A stretch of DNA of 64,000 bases, taken from positions 1-64,000 of the forward strand of contig NZ_JAXMOH010000009.1 in NCBI RefSeq assembly GCF_034670005.1. Reading direction: 5' to 3'. This document shows, in pieces, positions 16,800 through 27,765 of the stretch. The notes beneath the pieces are model-generated. The model searched no databases. It was given only the letters and a program-made list of their open reading frames with translations, and was not told where the DNA came from. The DNA comes from Thalassobius sp034670005 (GTDB taxonomy: Bacteria > Pseudomonadota > Alphaproteobacteria > Rhodobacterales > Rhodobacteraceae). A program made the position numbers and the translations under genes. Within the stretch, counting starts at the first letter, position 1, and each line of letters starts with the position of its first letter.

Positions 16800-17648
16800 T
16801 CAGCCGCCCTCGATCAGCCCTGCATCGGTCAGATGCGGGCGGAAACTGCGACTGACCGGGACCCGCGTGCCATTGACCAGAATCAGGAAAAGCTTGCCAT
16901 CTTTGTTTGCATTTTCACAGATCGCAGCGCGGGAAACCCAATGTGAGCGGTGGGTATTGTACCCTTCCACCCCGTTCATTTCGGCAACGGCATCCGAAAA
17001 CCGCATCCGCAGACTGTAGAGCGCGGTATGGGTTTCGACATCGACGAAATGGTCCCGGGCGCTCAGATGCAGGATCGGGGTACGGATATCTTCGGGCAAA
17101 CGTTCCTGCAACCGGCACTGTTGAATGGCGGATTGCTCTGCCTCAGTCTCAGCTTCGGCGTCGGCCAAAGCGGCCTCGCCATCCTGCCCATCGAAACGAA
17201 AACTGCCGGTTTCTTCCGATACGAATTGCGACATCTGGCTGTACCGATGAATCCGGCGGATTGCATGCACGATGGTGGCGACCAGAAACACGAACAAGAT
17301 CACCCGCCAAGGGTCCGGCACCGGCGCACCGGGATCGAACGACATGAACACCGTCAGGCCATAGGCAAGGGGTGAAAACACCACCGTCATTCCAAAGACA
17401 CTAAGCGCATCAAACAGCAAACTGAATTCATCGCGGATAAAATGCCCGACTCCGGCCCGCACCAGATAGGCCAAGAAAACCGAACTTCCGCAGATCACGA
17501 ACCAATAAACCATCCGGGGCCACCAGCCGAAAACGGAAAACGTTCCAAAGGGCCCCATGATCGCCGCCCCAAACGCCATCAGCGTCCAAATCGCGACAGG
17601 CGGATAGGAAAATGTATGCTTAAAAGCTCGAAAAACGAGGTTATTCAT
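16800..17648 (-). CDS. Membrane-anchored LytTR-family transcription regulator
   Basis: This 282-residue protein has four predicted TM helices in the first 120 residues (MAFGAAIMGPFGTF..., MVYWFVICGSSVFLAYLV, a segment near 80-100, and VILFVFLVATIVHAI). An acidic linker (about 145-165) leads to a C-terminal LytTR DNA-binding domain (about 180-275, LHLSARDHFVDVET, GYNTHRSHWVS, VNGTRVPVSRSF). LytTR domains bind direct repeats upstream of target promoters. No histidine kinase is encoded nearby, so it may sense a membrane signal itself. The ATG at 17648 is preferred over the GTG at 17657 because AGG lies at a suitable distance. Confidence 0.87.
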   Translation of the reverse strand: MNNLVFRAFKHTFSYPPVAIWTLMAFGAAIMGPFGTFSVFGWWPRMVYWFVICGSSVFLAYLVRAGVGHFIRDEFSLLFDALSVFGMTVVFSPLAYGLTVFMSFDPGAPVPDPWRVILFVFLVATIVHAIRRIHRYSQMSQFVSEETGSFRFDGQDGEAALADAEAETEAEQSAIQQCRLQERLPEDIRTPILHLSARDHFVDVETHTALYSLRMRFSDAVAEMNGVEGYNTHRSHWVSRAAICENANKDGKLFLILVNGTRVPVSRSFRPHLTDAGLIEGG

Positions 17649-17784
17649 TTCGGACACCTAAAATGGGCTGAGAACTCAAAACAATGACTTTCCAGTGGTT
17701 TACTGCAATTATTGCGGGCAAGACAACTGCAAGTCGTTACAACGACCAGAAAACCCGAGACTTTACATTTTTAGAGGGGAAGAC

Positions 17785-18198
17785 ATGACGGTAGCCAACA
17801 AAATTCAGGCAAGTTTCGATGCGCAGACCATGATGAAAACACTCGGCGCCAGATTGATTTACGTGGCGAATGGTGAATGCGAAATCACCGCTCCGCTGCT
17901 GCCGGGTTCGTTGCAACAGAACGGGTTTGGTCATGCCGCGCTGACCTTCGCCATCGGCGACAGCGCCGCCGGATATGCCGCCCTGTCGGTCATGCCCGAA
18001 GACTGTGAAGTGCTCACCTCGGAAATTAAGATCAACCTGCTGTCACCGGCCAAGGGCGATCTTCTGATCGCGCGGGGCAAGGTGGTCAAACCGGGACGAC
18101 GTCTGGTCGTGGTGACATCCGAAGTGTTCGCCCGCACCGGCGGCGAGGAAAAGCAAATCGCGCTGATGCAGGGCACAATGGTGCCGGTGCAGAGCTGA
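17785..18198 (+). CDS. PaaI-family hotdog thioesterase
   Basis: This 137-residue single hotdog-fold domain shows the helix segment QQNGFGHAALTFAIGDSAAG, followed by TSEIKINLLSPAKGDLLIARGKVVKPGRR, as in the PaaI/YdiI thioesterase family. It should hydrolyse acyl-CoA thioesters; the substrate cannot be told from sequence. The ATG at 17785 has GAGGGGA upstream (17774-17780). It is divergent from the LytTR gene and convergent with folD. Confidence 0.82.
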   Translation: MTVANKIQASFDAQTMMKTLGARLIYVANGECEITAPLLPGSLQQNGFGHAALTFAIGDSAAGYAALSVMPEDCEVLTSEIKINLLSPAKGDLLIARGKVVKPGRRLVVVTSEVFARTGGEEKQIALMQGTMVPVQS

Positions 18199-18220
18199 GG
18201 TCCATCCCGAGAAATGAAAG

Positions 18221-18240
18221 AGCAGCCTTGCGGCTGCTTT
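18221..18240. terminator. Shared hairpin between the thioesterase gene and folD
   Basis: A 7-bp stem AGCAGCC/GGCTGCT (18221-18227 with 18232-18238) with a 4-nt loop lies between two convergent genes. It has AAAG on the left and TTT on the right, so it could terminate from both sides. Confidence 0.5.
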
Positions 18241-18247
18241 CGAATTC

Positions 18248-19150
18248 TCAGGCGGTCAGCTCTTCGGGTTCCGCCAAATCATGCGCGCGGCAACAGGCGG
18301 TGACCGCGTTGGCCAGCAGGCAGGCAATGGTCATCGGACCGACACCTCCGGGGACCGGAGTGATGGCACCGGCAACCTCTGCGCAGCTGTCAAAATCGCA
18401 ATCGCCGACCAACCGGGTCTTTCCCGCGCCCTTTTCCGGTGCATCAATCCTGTTCATGCCCACGTCGATCACCGTCGCGCCGGGCTTGATCCAATCGCCT
18501 TTCACCATCTCGGGCACGCCGACGGCAGCCACCACGATATCGGCTCGGCGCACCACTTCGGCAATATCGCGGGTCCGGCTATGCGTCATCGTCACGGTAC
18601 AGCTATCGCGCAGAAGAAGCTGGCCCATCGGCTTGCCCACGAGGTTTGATCGGCCAATCACCACCGCATCGAGCCCGGTGAGGTCGCCACGTTCGTCGCG
18701 CAGCATCATCAGGCAGCCGAGAGGCGTGCAGGACACCATGGTTTTCTGCCCGGTGGCGAGCCTGCCTGCGTTTATCACGCTAAGCCCGTCCACATCTTTT
18801 TCCGGGCTGATCCGGGCGATGATATCACGCTCCGAAAGATGCGGCGGCACCGGGAACTGGCAAAGGATGCCATGAACCGCCGGGTCGGTATTGAGCTTGT
18901 CGATGAGAGCATAAAGCTCGTCCTCGGCCACAGTCGCAGGCAGGCGATACTCGTACGAATTCATCCCAACCTCGCGGGTCTTCTCCCCCTTGGACCGGAC
19001 ATAGACCTGGCTGGCCGGATCTTCACCGACCAGAACGACGGCCAGTCCGGGGGTAATCCCGTGCTCTTCCTTCAGCCGCGCCACATGGCCCGCCACCTTT
19101 TCCCGCACAGTGGCCGCAAAGGCCTTCCCGTCGATTATTCTGGCACTCAT
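18248..19150 (-). CDS. folD: Methylene-THF dehydrogenase / methenyl-THF cyclohydrolase FolD
   Basis: This 300-residue bifunctional enzyme interconverts 5,10-methylene-, methenyl- and 10-formyl-tetrahydrofolate with NADP. Visible signatures are the catalytic-Lys region ASQVYVRSKGEKTREVG, GILCQFPVPPHL, and the NADP-binding segment VIGRSNLVGKPMGQLLL. The C-terminal PVPGGVGPMTIACLL is also present. The ATG at 19150 has AGGAAG upstream; a start at 19192 would add 14 residues. It lies at the end of a run that begins with fhs, the next enzyme in the one-carbon pathway, with two foreign-looking genes between them. Confidence 0.95.
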   Translation of the reverse strand: MSARIIDGKAFAATVREKVAGHVARLKEEHGITPGLAVVLVGEDPASQVYVRSKGEKTREVGMNSYEYRLPATVAEDELYALIDKLNTDPAVHGILCQFPVPPHLSERDIIARISPEKDVDGLSVINAGRLATGQKTMVSCTPLGCLMMLRDERGDLTGLDAVVIGRSNLVGKPMGQLLLRDSCTVTMTHSRTRDIAEVVRRADIVVAAVGVPEMVKGDWIKPGATVIDVGMNRIDAPEKGAGKTRLVGDCDFDSCAEVAGAITPVPGGVGPMTIACLLANAVTACCRAHDLAEPEELTA

Positions 19151-19237
19151 CTCAATCTGCTCTTCCTGTTTGCTTACTTTGTTACCAGTCAAACCTGATC
19201 GTTTCCTTTTGCCTGGCTACGGCGCAATTCTCTTCAA

Positions 19238-19939
19238 TCATACCAGCCCAGCCAAACCGTCAAGATATCGTGCGACAGAAACCTTGCCAAAGGCTGCGTT
19301 CATGTGCCGCAAATCTATCATCGGGGGGGCGTCCGGATCGTCAGGTTTGGAATACTCGCCTTTGGCAAATTCCAGTTTCGTCGCCCGGTTGCCTTCAATA
19401 AGTGTTTCCTCTGGCTGCGGCACGAACCGCACGTTCAATAGCTCGTTCCAAAGCTGCGTCGTGACTTCTATATCTTCGCGCAGAAATTCGACCACGGGTA
19501 CTGGGTCACAATCAGCAGGCAACGCCGGGTATGGATTCATCATGAAATCGATCGGCGCATCCGTCACCGAACGTAGCCTTTCGATGAAAGGAAGCACTGG
19601 GCAGGTTTTCACCCTTTCCTTGTAGGCTGCCAATCGAACAGCCCGTGAAAAAGCGCGATCATTTTGGATTGATGGAGGCACCGGATGCAACCCGTAAACG
19701 AGAAACCTGTCAAATTCGGCCACATCTATCTCACCCTGCCAACTCGAGGATTGTTGAAAATATTCGAGCACCCGTTTATCGGTTGGCACTATTTTCGAGC
19801 CCCGAATCTCGGTATTCAGGATTGATCTTCCTGGCGAAAAAAATATCGACATCGAGATCTCGGGATAGAACACACGAAGTTCATCCCAGCCCATCCCGAG
19901 CGCGATACAGAAGCTGTTGCCAAGGACGCAGATTTTCAA
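19238..19939 (-). CDS. Putative SGNH-type hydrolase paired with a GSCFA protein
   Basis: This 233-residue protein begins MKICVLGNSFCIALGMGWDE. The GNS at residues 7-9 right after a beta strand, together with Asp209 and His212 in MIDLRHMN near the C-terminus, fits the nucleophile and DxxH pair of SGNH/GDSL esterases. No signal peptide is seen. The start overlaps the stop of the upstream GSCFA gene by ATGA, so the two products are translationally coupled. Base composition is clearly less GC-rich than in the folate genes on either side. A role in acylation or deacylation of a surface polysaccharide is a guess from the family. Confidence 0.6.
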   Translation of the reverse strand: MKICVLGNSFCIALGMGWDELRVFYPEISMSIFFSPGRSILNTEIRGSKIVPTDKRVLEYFQQSSSWQGEIDVAEFDRFLVYGLHPVPPSIQNDRAFSRAVRLAAYKERVKTCPVLPFIERLRSVTDAPIDFMMNPYPALPADCDPVPVVEFLREDIEVTTQLWNELLNVRFVPQPEETLIEGNRATKLEFAKGEYSKPDDPDAPPMIDLRHMNAAFGKVSVARYLDGLAGLV

Positions 19940-20988
19940 CGTTCCGCCCCGAAGAAATCTAGAATTTCCTCTTCACAGATCAGATCGTACAGATCGTCCT
20001 CTTCGGGCAAATTAACCTCGACTTCTCCGAACTTAGAAACTTGCGCCCGAAAAAACAGATCCATGACTTGTCGAACGCCGTCTGCCGAAACACTGCGCCA
20101 GTTCGGTTCGAACAGACCGCGACCAAAAACCGGGCTGCTGAATATCTCATAAGACGGGAAATAATCGACCATTTCGTCGTTGGCCACAACGCTGTCGGCC
20201 GCGGCCCTCAAAATCGACTTCGATCGCACGGTTGCCGCCATCACATGCGCCTGTGACGCCGTCGCAGTCAACGGGACCGGAGAAACGGTTAAAAGAATCT
20301 TCAATTCCGGGTTCTCAGCGCGGAACATCGCGGTCACATCATTCAGGGCGCGTGTGGTTTCCGCATAATCCAGATTGTCGAAAAAATGCATTTCAGGATC
20401 GAATTCCCCCGCCGCGGTTCCAGGACACATCGGGTATTCGAAACCAGCTTTGTCCAGCCATCGTTCGGTTAGACCGAGGGTGAAAACCAGAACGCCGGCG
20501 CGGCGGATGCTTTCACGAAAAGCTTCCAACGACATCTCCCGGCACCGCAACATCTCTTCTTTATCTTCGAAACCGTGAGGTTCGATGCGCGGCCGAAATG
20601 GGTCGATTGCCCTACCTTTGTCATACCAACAGATATCTGGTGCTGAGTTCTTTCCCAGCGCCCATTCTGTCCATTGTCGCAGATAGGTTGGCGTGTAGAT
20701 ATTGCCGGAACGAGATGAAAACACGCTATAACCGAAACTGCGCGCCGTTTGCGCCCGCATTCCGAAAGGTGAGACCTCGGTTTCTAGCCAGGAATATCCG
20801 CGCGCCTTCAGCGCCCGGCCAATATGCTGTGCGAAACAGGATCCATAGGTGACGACCGGAGTGTTCGGTTTGATCGGGTATTTGGGATTCCAGATATCGA
20901 CCTGTTCCTGCAAATTCCGATTGGTCACCGATAGTTTCCAGAACGCGCTGGCCGGTAAAGAGGAATATGGGTTGGGAGTCACATTCAT
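19936..20988 (-). CDS. GSCFA domain protein
   Basis: This 350-residue protein contains the family signature VVTYGSCFAQHIGRAL (GSCFA at 49-53), then ARSFGYSVFSSRSGNIYTP, a long middle domain with VLVFTLGLTERWLD, and KILLTVSPVPLTAT. GSCFA proteins belong to the SGNH-hydrolase-like fold, and members are often found near surface glycan genes; the reaction is not established. The ATG at 20988 is chosen over an upstream reading to 21075, which would run into fhs. It sits 40 nt after fhs. The lower GC suggests acquisition by transfer. Confidence 0.8.
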   Translation of the reverse strand: MNVTPNPYSSLPASAFWKLSVTNRNLQEQVDIWNPKYPIKPNTPVVTYGSCFAQHIGRALKARGYSWLETEVSPFGMRAQTARSFGYSVFSSRSGNIYTPTYLRQWTEWALGKNSAPDICWYDKGRAIDPFRPRIEPHGFEDKEEMLRCREMSLEAFRESIRRAGVLVFTLGLTERWLDKAGFEYPMCPGTAAGEFDPEMHFFDNLDYAETTRALNDVTAMFRAENPELKILLTVSPVPLTATASQAHVMAATVRSKSILRAAADSVVANDEMVDYFPSYEIFSSPVFGRGLFEPNWRSVSADGVRQVMDLFFRAQVSKFGEVEVNLPEEDDLYDLICEEEILDFFGAER

Positions 20989-21028
20989 TTCGCTACTTTC
21001 TTTACCCGGTCGCGACGGGCTGGACAGC

Positions 21029-22705
21029 TCAAAAAAGACCCGTGACATTTCCTTTATTATCAATTCCGATGTCAAGAGCTGCCGGTTTGCGCGGCAGGCC
21101 GGGCATGGTCATGATTTCGCCGCAGATGGCCACGACGAACCCGGCTCCCGCACTCAACCGTACCTCACGCACCGGGACTGAATGACCGGTCGGTGCGCCG
21201 CGCAGGTTTGGGTCGGTGGAAAAACTGTACTGCGTCTTGGCCATGCAGATCGGCAGATGGCCATAGCCCGCCTCTTCCCAGGCATGCAGCTGGTCGCGGA
21301 TCTTCTTGTCGGCCAACACTTCATCGGCATGATAAATCCGCTTGGCAATGGTCTCGATCTTATCAAACAGCCCCATGTCATCGGGATAGAGTGGCGCAAA
21401 ATTGGAAATGCCGCTATCGGCCAGCTCAGCCACCCGCAGTGCCAGTTCCTCGGCGCCCGCGCTGCCCTTTTCCCAATGCTGGCACAGGATCGCTTCGCTG
21501 CCCTGACTGTCGACATAGTCCTTCACCGCCTGAATCTCGGCGTCGGTATCGGTGACGAAATGGTTGATTGCCACCACCACCGGCACGCCAAAGCTTTTCA
21601 CATTGGCGATGTGGCGGCCAAGGTTGGGGCAGCCCTTTTGCACCGCCTCGACATCTTCTGGGCCCAAATCGGCCTTGGCAACGCCGCCGTTCATCTTCAT
21701 CGCCCGCACCGTGGCGACGATCACCACCGCGTCGGGCGCGATGCCTGCCTTGCGGCACTTGATATCCATGAATTTCTCGGCTCCCAGATCGGCACCGAAG
21801 CCGGCCTCGGTCACCACGTAATCGGCCAGTTTCAGCGCCGTGGTGGTGGCGATCACGGAATTGCAGCCATGTGCGATATTGGCGAACGGGCCGCCATGCA
21901 CGAAGGCTGGATTGTTTTCCAGCGTCTGCACCAGGTTGGGCTGCATTGCGTCCTTCAACAACACCGTCATTGCGCCATCGGCTTTGATATCGCGGGCATA
22001 GATGGGGCTGCGATCCCGACGGTAGGCGACAATGATATCGCCCAGTCGTTTCTGCAAATCCTTCAGATCGGTGGCCAGACACAGGATCGCCATCACCTCC
22101 GACGCGACCGTGATGTCAAACCCGGTCTGACGCGGGAACCCGTTTGTCACGCCGCCAAGCGAAGTCACGATATCGCGCAGCGCCCGGTCGTTCATGTCCA
22201 TCACCCGACGCCATACGATCCGCCGCGCGTCGATTTCCAGCTCATTGCCCCAATAGATATGGTTGTCGATCATCGCGCTCAGCAGGTTGTGGGCGCTGGT
22301 GATCGCGTGGAAATCGCCGGTGAAATGAAGATTCATTTCCTCCATCGGCACCACCTGGGCGTAACCGCCTCCCGCCGCACCGCCCTTCATCCCGAAACAC
22401 GGGCCCAGTGATGCTTCGCGAATACAAATCGCGGCCTTCTTGCCGATCCGGTTCAGACCGTCGCCCAGCCCCACGGTAGTCGTGGTTTTACCTTCGCCTG
22501 CAGGGGTCGGGTTGATCGCGGTCATCAGGATCAGCTTGCCGTTTTCACGGGTTTTCAGGCTGTTGATGAAATCCTGGCTGATCTTGGCCTTGTCATGCCC
22601 ATAGGGCAGCAGGTGATCCGTGCCGATGCCCAATTTGGCCCCGATGTCCTGAATCGGCTTCTTATTGGCTTCGCGGGCAATCTCGATATCGGATTTATAG
22701 CTCAT
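21029..22705 (-). CDS. fhs: Formate--tetrahydrofolate ligase
   Basis: This 558-residue enzyme makes 10-formyl-THF from formate, THF and ATP. The ATP-binding segment NPTPAGEGKTTTTVGLGDGL (P-loop at 67-74) and REASLGPCFGMKGGAAGGG are diagnostic. The length is normal for the family. AGGAGGG precedes the ATG. Together with folD downstream it supplies one-carbon units from formate, complementing the glycine cleavage genes found near 48 kb. Confidence 0.97.
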   Translation of the reverse strand: MSYKSDIEIAREANKKPIQDIGAKLGIGTDHLLPYGHDKAKISQDFINSLKTRENGKLILMTAINPTPAGEGKTTTTVGLGDGLNRIGKKAAICIREASLGPCFGMKGGAAGGGYAQVVPMEEMNLHFTGDFHAITSAHNLLSAMIDNHIYWGNELEIDARRIVWRRVMDMNDRALRDIVTSLGGVTNGFPRQTGFDITVASEVMAILCLATDLKDLQKRLGDIIVAYRRDRSPIYARDIKADGAMTVLLKDAMQPNLVQTLENNPAFVHGGPFANIAHGCNSVIATTTALKLADYVVTEAGFGADLGAEKFMDIKCRKAGIAPDAVVIVATVRAMKMNGGVAKADLGPEDVEAVQKGCPNLGRHIANVKSFGVPVVVAINHFVTDTDAEIQAVKDYVDSQGSEAILCQHWEKGSAGAEELALRVAELADSGISNFAPLYPDDMGLFDKIETIAKRIYHADEVLADKKIRDQLHAWEEAGYGHLPICMAKTQYSFSTDPNLRGAPTGHSVPVREVRLSAGAGFVVAICGEIMTMPGLPRKPAALDIGIDNKGNVTGLF

Positions 22706-22849
22706 CTCACCCCTCCTCTGGGATTGCTGATCGCATGCTTTCTTCCGCCTTAGCGCATGTTGGAACCGGAAAGGTACCGCAAATCCGACCTATCCACAGT
22801 GCGAAACGTCGCAGGGAAATCTATTTACCTTCAACGGTCTCTCAGCGCC

Positions 22850-23446
22850 CTATCCGCGCGCCTTGTCCAAATGCGGCCAAGCGGGCTGGTCGGGAATGTG
22901 CAGGGTCAGGATATCGCCCAGTCGCACCGCCCCTTCACGCTCCACCCAAGCCGTGACGCCACGTTTGCCTGCCGCTGCCTGTTTGAACCGCTTGCCCGCC
23001 TCTGGCAGGTCTTCTGAAATTACCGGCGCGGGCAGATGGCAGGGCCGGTTTTCCATGTCGATCACCAGCGTCGCCCCCGACGGGGCCTGCAACCGCGATG
23101 ACGGCGGCACATGGGTGAAATCGGGGATGCCCTCGATCACCATCGACGCCCCGACCCAGCGGGGGTCGAAATCATCCGCACCGATCGCGTCGGCAATCTT
23201 TGCCAGTTCTTCCGCCGACAGCACCGACAATTGCCGTACATTGCGAATCTCGGTGCCGCGCGGATATTGCGAAATCACCCGGCTGCAGGATCGCCGGTTA
23301 ATCCCGCCATGAGCTTCGCCCGCGATCCCGGTCCAGGTCAGATCGGCCCGTTTCAACGGTTCGGCGCGCAGGCTGTGATCCCGGTCGGGCACATAGCCCA
23401 GCCAGGTGATACGAGCGGTGAAATCTGTGGGTTTCAAGGCAGGCAT
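22850..23446 (-). CDS. MOSC domain protein
   Basis: This 198-residue protein carries MOSC-domain features: LTWTGIAGEAHGG near the start, the Cys136 segment MENRPCHLPAPVI, and the late GKRGVTAWVEREGAVRLGD. MOSC domains bind sulfur carried on a conserved cysteine and pass it to molybdenum-cofactor or other enzymes. The substrate is unknown. The gene stands alone in a minus-strand run between Tam and fhs. Confidence 0.85.
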   Translation of the reverse strand: MPALKPTDFTARITWLGYVPDRDHSLRAEPLKRADLTWTGIAGEAHGGINRRSCSRVISQYPRGTEIRNVRQLSVLSAEELAKIADAIGADDFDPRWVGASMVIEGIPDFTHVPPSSRLQAPSGATLVIDMENRPCHLPAPVISEDLPEAGKRFKQAAAGKRGVTAWVEREGAVRLGDILTLHIPDQPAWPHLDKARG

Positions 23447-23587
23447 GATGCGCGCAACTCCGTGTCTCTATACCGTTAGCATGGCGCAACCCGTCTGCTG
23501 TCTCAATGCCTTTCGTATACCCGGACCTATCGCGCATCGCCGTTTACAATTCGCCAGATTGCCGCCGTCCGGCTTTACCGCTCGGAC

Positions 23588-24352
23588 TCAGGTCCGCAGC
23601 ACGAAGAACAACCGCCGGAACGGAAACAACACACTGCCATCCGGGCGCAGCGGATAGGCCCGCGTCATCTCGGTTTCATAGGCGGCGATCAGCGCGTTTT
23701 GTTCCGCCGGGGCCAATGCGTTCAGGATCGGTCGTGCAAAAGTGGATTCGGTGAAATGGCGCACCGGGTGACCATCGGCCACCGGGGTTAATACTTGTAG
23801 ATATTCGGTTTCCCAGATCGACACCTGCCCCAAAGGCGACAGGATATCGAAATAGTCGGCAGGCATCAGAACCCCCGGCCCGTCCGTCGGATTGATCCGG
23901 TCGGGAAACAGCGTTTCGGCCTGTTCGACCCAAGTTCGGTGCGACAGAGCGGCATTCTGATGTGGCACCTGCACGGACAACGCCCCGCCCGGGGCGATGA
24001 GACGGGCCAAACGCGGCAACAAAAGGTCGTGGTTCGGCAGCCAATGCAACGCGGCATTGGAAAACAGCAACGCGAAACGGTGCTCCGGCAACCAATCGGC
24101 AATATCCGCCTCGGTCAGAGTATCATACGCCCCCGTCGCATCGGCCTTGGCCAGCATCGCCGGTGACGTGTCGAGCCCATAGAGATCGCGATCCGCAAAC
24201 CGGGCACGCAATACCGGGCCAACCGCCCCCGCGCCGCAGCCAAGATCGCAAACCGGGCCGTCAGGCAGTGCCGAAACCTGCGCCAGAAGATCCAGCGCCG
24301 GCCTGAGCCGCAAATCCGAAAACCGGCCATAGGTCGCAGGGTCCCAATCCAT
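23588..24352 (-). CDS. tam: Trans-aconitate 2-methyltransferase (Tam-like)
   Basis: This 254-residue SAM-dependent methyltransferase has motif I VCDLGCGAGAVGPVL (about 34-48), the acidic loop YGLDTSPAML and FALLFSNAALHWLPNHD. The start MDWDPATYGRF and the length match Tam, which methylates trans-aconitate to relieve inhibition of the citric acid cycle. Assignment to Tam rather than another small-molecule methyltransferase rests on these features. Confidence 0.85.
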   Translation of the reverse strand: MDWDPATYGRFSDLRLRPALDLLAQVSALPDGPVCDLGCGAGAVGPVLRARFADRDLYGLDTSPAMLAKADATGAYDTLTEADIADWLPEHRFALLFSNAALHWLPNHDLLLPRLARLIAPGGALSVQVPHQNAALSHRTWVEQAETLFPDRINPTDGPGVLMPADYFDILSPLGQVSIWETEYLQVLTPVADGHPVRHFTESTFARPILNALAPAEQNALIAAYETEMTRAYPLRPDGSVLFPFRRLFFVLRT

Positions 24353-24477
24353 TATTCACGCCCCCTAAATTGTATACCGCTGTATACCATGCACAATCAG
24401 GCGTGCCAACAAGAATGGATAGACAAAGGTCACCCGCCGCTGTGGGGGGCGCGCCTTGTCGTCTTGCCGCAAACAAA

Positions 24478-24505
24478 AACCCCGCCCAATGGGCGGGGTT
24501 GTTTT
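24478..24505 (-). terminator. Terminator downstream of ftsH
   Basis: A near-perfect GC hairpin (24478-24500, 10-bp stem with a 3-nt loop) lies 15 nt beyond the ftsH stop. On the minus strand it is followed by TTTTTGTTT, a good Rho-independent terminator for the long tol-tilS-ftsH run. The plus-strand side also ends in GTTTTT. Confidence 0.85.
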
Positions 24506-24514
24506 TAGGTCAGA

Positions 24515-26431
<1,917 letters not shown>

Positions 26432-26511
26432 GGAAAATCTCCCAAATCTTCGGATGCTCCCGCAGGTATCACAGGAGGGTCAGTACTTAAATAGAGATCA
26501 TGCGCCCATCT

Positions 26512-27765
26512 TCAATGAGAATAAAGCGCAATGGCGAAATCGTCTCGGCCTGGGCCAAGCGTCGCCTGCCAGCCATTATGCAGCCCCGACACAGGCGCGG
26601 CAATCAGATCATTGTCGCGCCAAACGGCAGGGTCTGCCATCACCGCCGCAGCCGGTCGGCCGCCAGCACGCCAATCGGGACATTGCGCCAATCCCTCTTC
26701 GCCCAACGCAGCAACGCGGCAACCGGCGTCGTCCGGCCCGGTCAGAACCCACCTGCCATCCCACGCCGCACCCGGCACCGCCACCATATCCCGGATCGCG
26801 TCATATTCGCGGAACAGGTGCAGCCCGCCTTTGCGCGGCATCATGCGGCAACCCTGCAGCGTCGCCCCCTTGCCATCACGGATAGCGCTCAGAAAATGCC
26901 CGACCTCGGCCCGGCGCGGCGGGTAATCGGCCCCGCTCAGCCATGCCAGCGCCGCGACGACGACCCTGCGCGCCAATTCCGCAGGCAGGTCCAGAAACGA
27001 ATCGCGCTTCACGATCAGATCCCCCGCCACCCGGTCGACATTATCCGACACAAAGCGTTGCGCGGCCCAGTTCAGCGCCGCGCGGGCCTCGGCCATGTTG
27101 TCGGCCACCTGCGCCATGCGGTCGGCATTCAGCCCGAATTCCGCCAGCGTCGGCAGGCTTTGGCGCGCCTTGACGCGGTCAAATCTGGTATCGCTGTTTG
27201 AGGGATCTTCGATCCAGTCCTGCCCCCGGTCGCGCAAAAATCCGCGCAGGTCGTCCCGGCGCGCCCGCAACAGTGGCCGCAGGAATACAGTGTCGCGCTG
27301 CGCAAACCGCACCGCCATCGCCGACAACCCGTCCACCCCGGCCCCGCGCGCCATGCGCAACAGCAAGGTTTCGGCCTGATCGTCGCTGGTATGCGCCAGA
27401 AGAACACCGCGCAGCCCGTGCCGCCCGGCCCAACCGGCCAACAGACCATATCGCGCCTGCCGCGCTTGGCTTTGCAGGTTGCCGCGCCCGTCCCAGCCGG
27501 TCCAGCACAACACCTCGTGCGGCAGCCCCAACCGGGCCGCCACGCCCGCAACGAAACGGGCTTCTTCAGCGGCTTCGGGGCGCAATCCGTGATCGACCGT
27601 CGCGGCAAACACACGCCTGCCCGTCGCCTTGGCCCAATCCGCCGCCAATACCATCAGGGCCATGGAATCGCCGCCCCCCGACACCGCAATGCCCACAGGG
27701 CCGTCAGGCAGGGTCGCGAGCGTATCTCGCAGCATCGTGTCGAAATCGGGTGCGGTCACGAACAC
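26512..27765 (-). CDS. tilS: tRNA(Ile)-lysidine synthetase TilS
   Basis: This 417-residue enzyme modifies cytidine 34 of the CAU-anticodon tRNA-Ile to lysidine, using ATP and lysine. The PP-loop SGGGDS lies at 29-34, followed by ATVDHGLRPEAAEEARFV, AHTSDDQAETLLLRM and RPLLRARRDDLRGFL. The start overlaps the end of cpoB by 10 nt. The tilS-ftsH order after tol-pal is common in alphaproteobacteria. Confidence 0.94.
   Translation of the reverse strand: MFVTAPDFDTMLRDTLATLPDGPVGIAVSGGGDSMALMVLAADWAKATGRRVFAATVDHGLRPEAAEEARFVAGVAARLGLPHEVLCWTGWDGRGNLQSQARQARYGLLAGWAGRHGLRGVLLAHTSDDQAETLLLRMARGAGVDGLSAMAVRFAQRDTVFLRPLLRARRDDLRGFLRDRGQDWIEDPSNSDTRFDRVKARQSLPTLAEFGLNADRMAQVADNMAEARAALNWAAQRFVSDNVDRVAGDLIVKRDSFLDLPAELARRVVVAALAWLSGADYPPRRAEVGHFLSAIRDGKGATLQGCRMMPRKGGLHLFREYDAIRDMVAVPGAAWDGRWVLTGPDDAGCRVAALGEEGLAQCPDWRAGGRPAAAVMADPAVWRDNDLIAAPVSGLHNGWQATLGPGRDDFAIALYSH

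Noticed and set aside
21182..22411. 409-codon plus-strand open frame opposite fhs
   Set aside because: It is an antisense shadow; fhs on the other strand has full family motifs.
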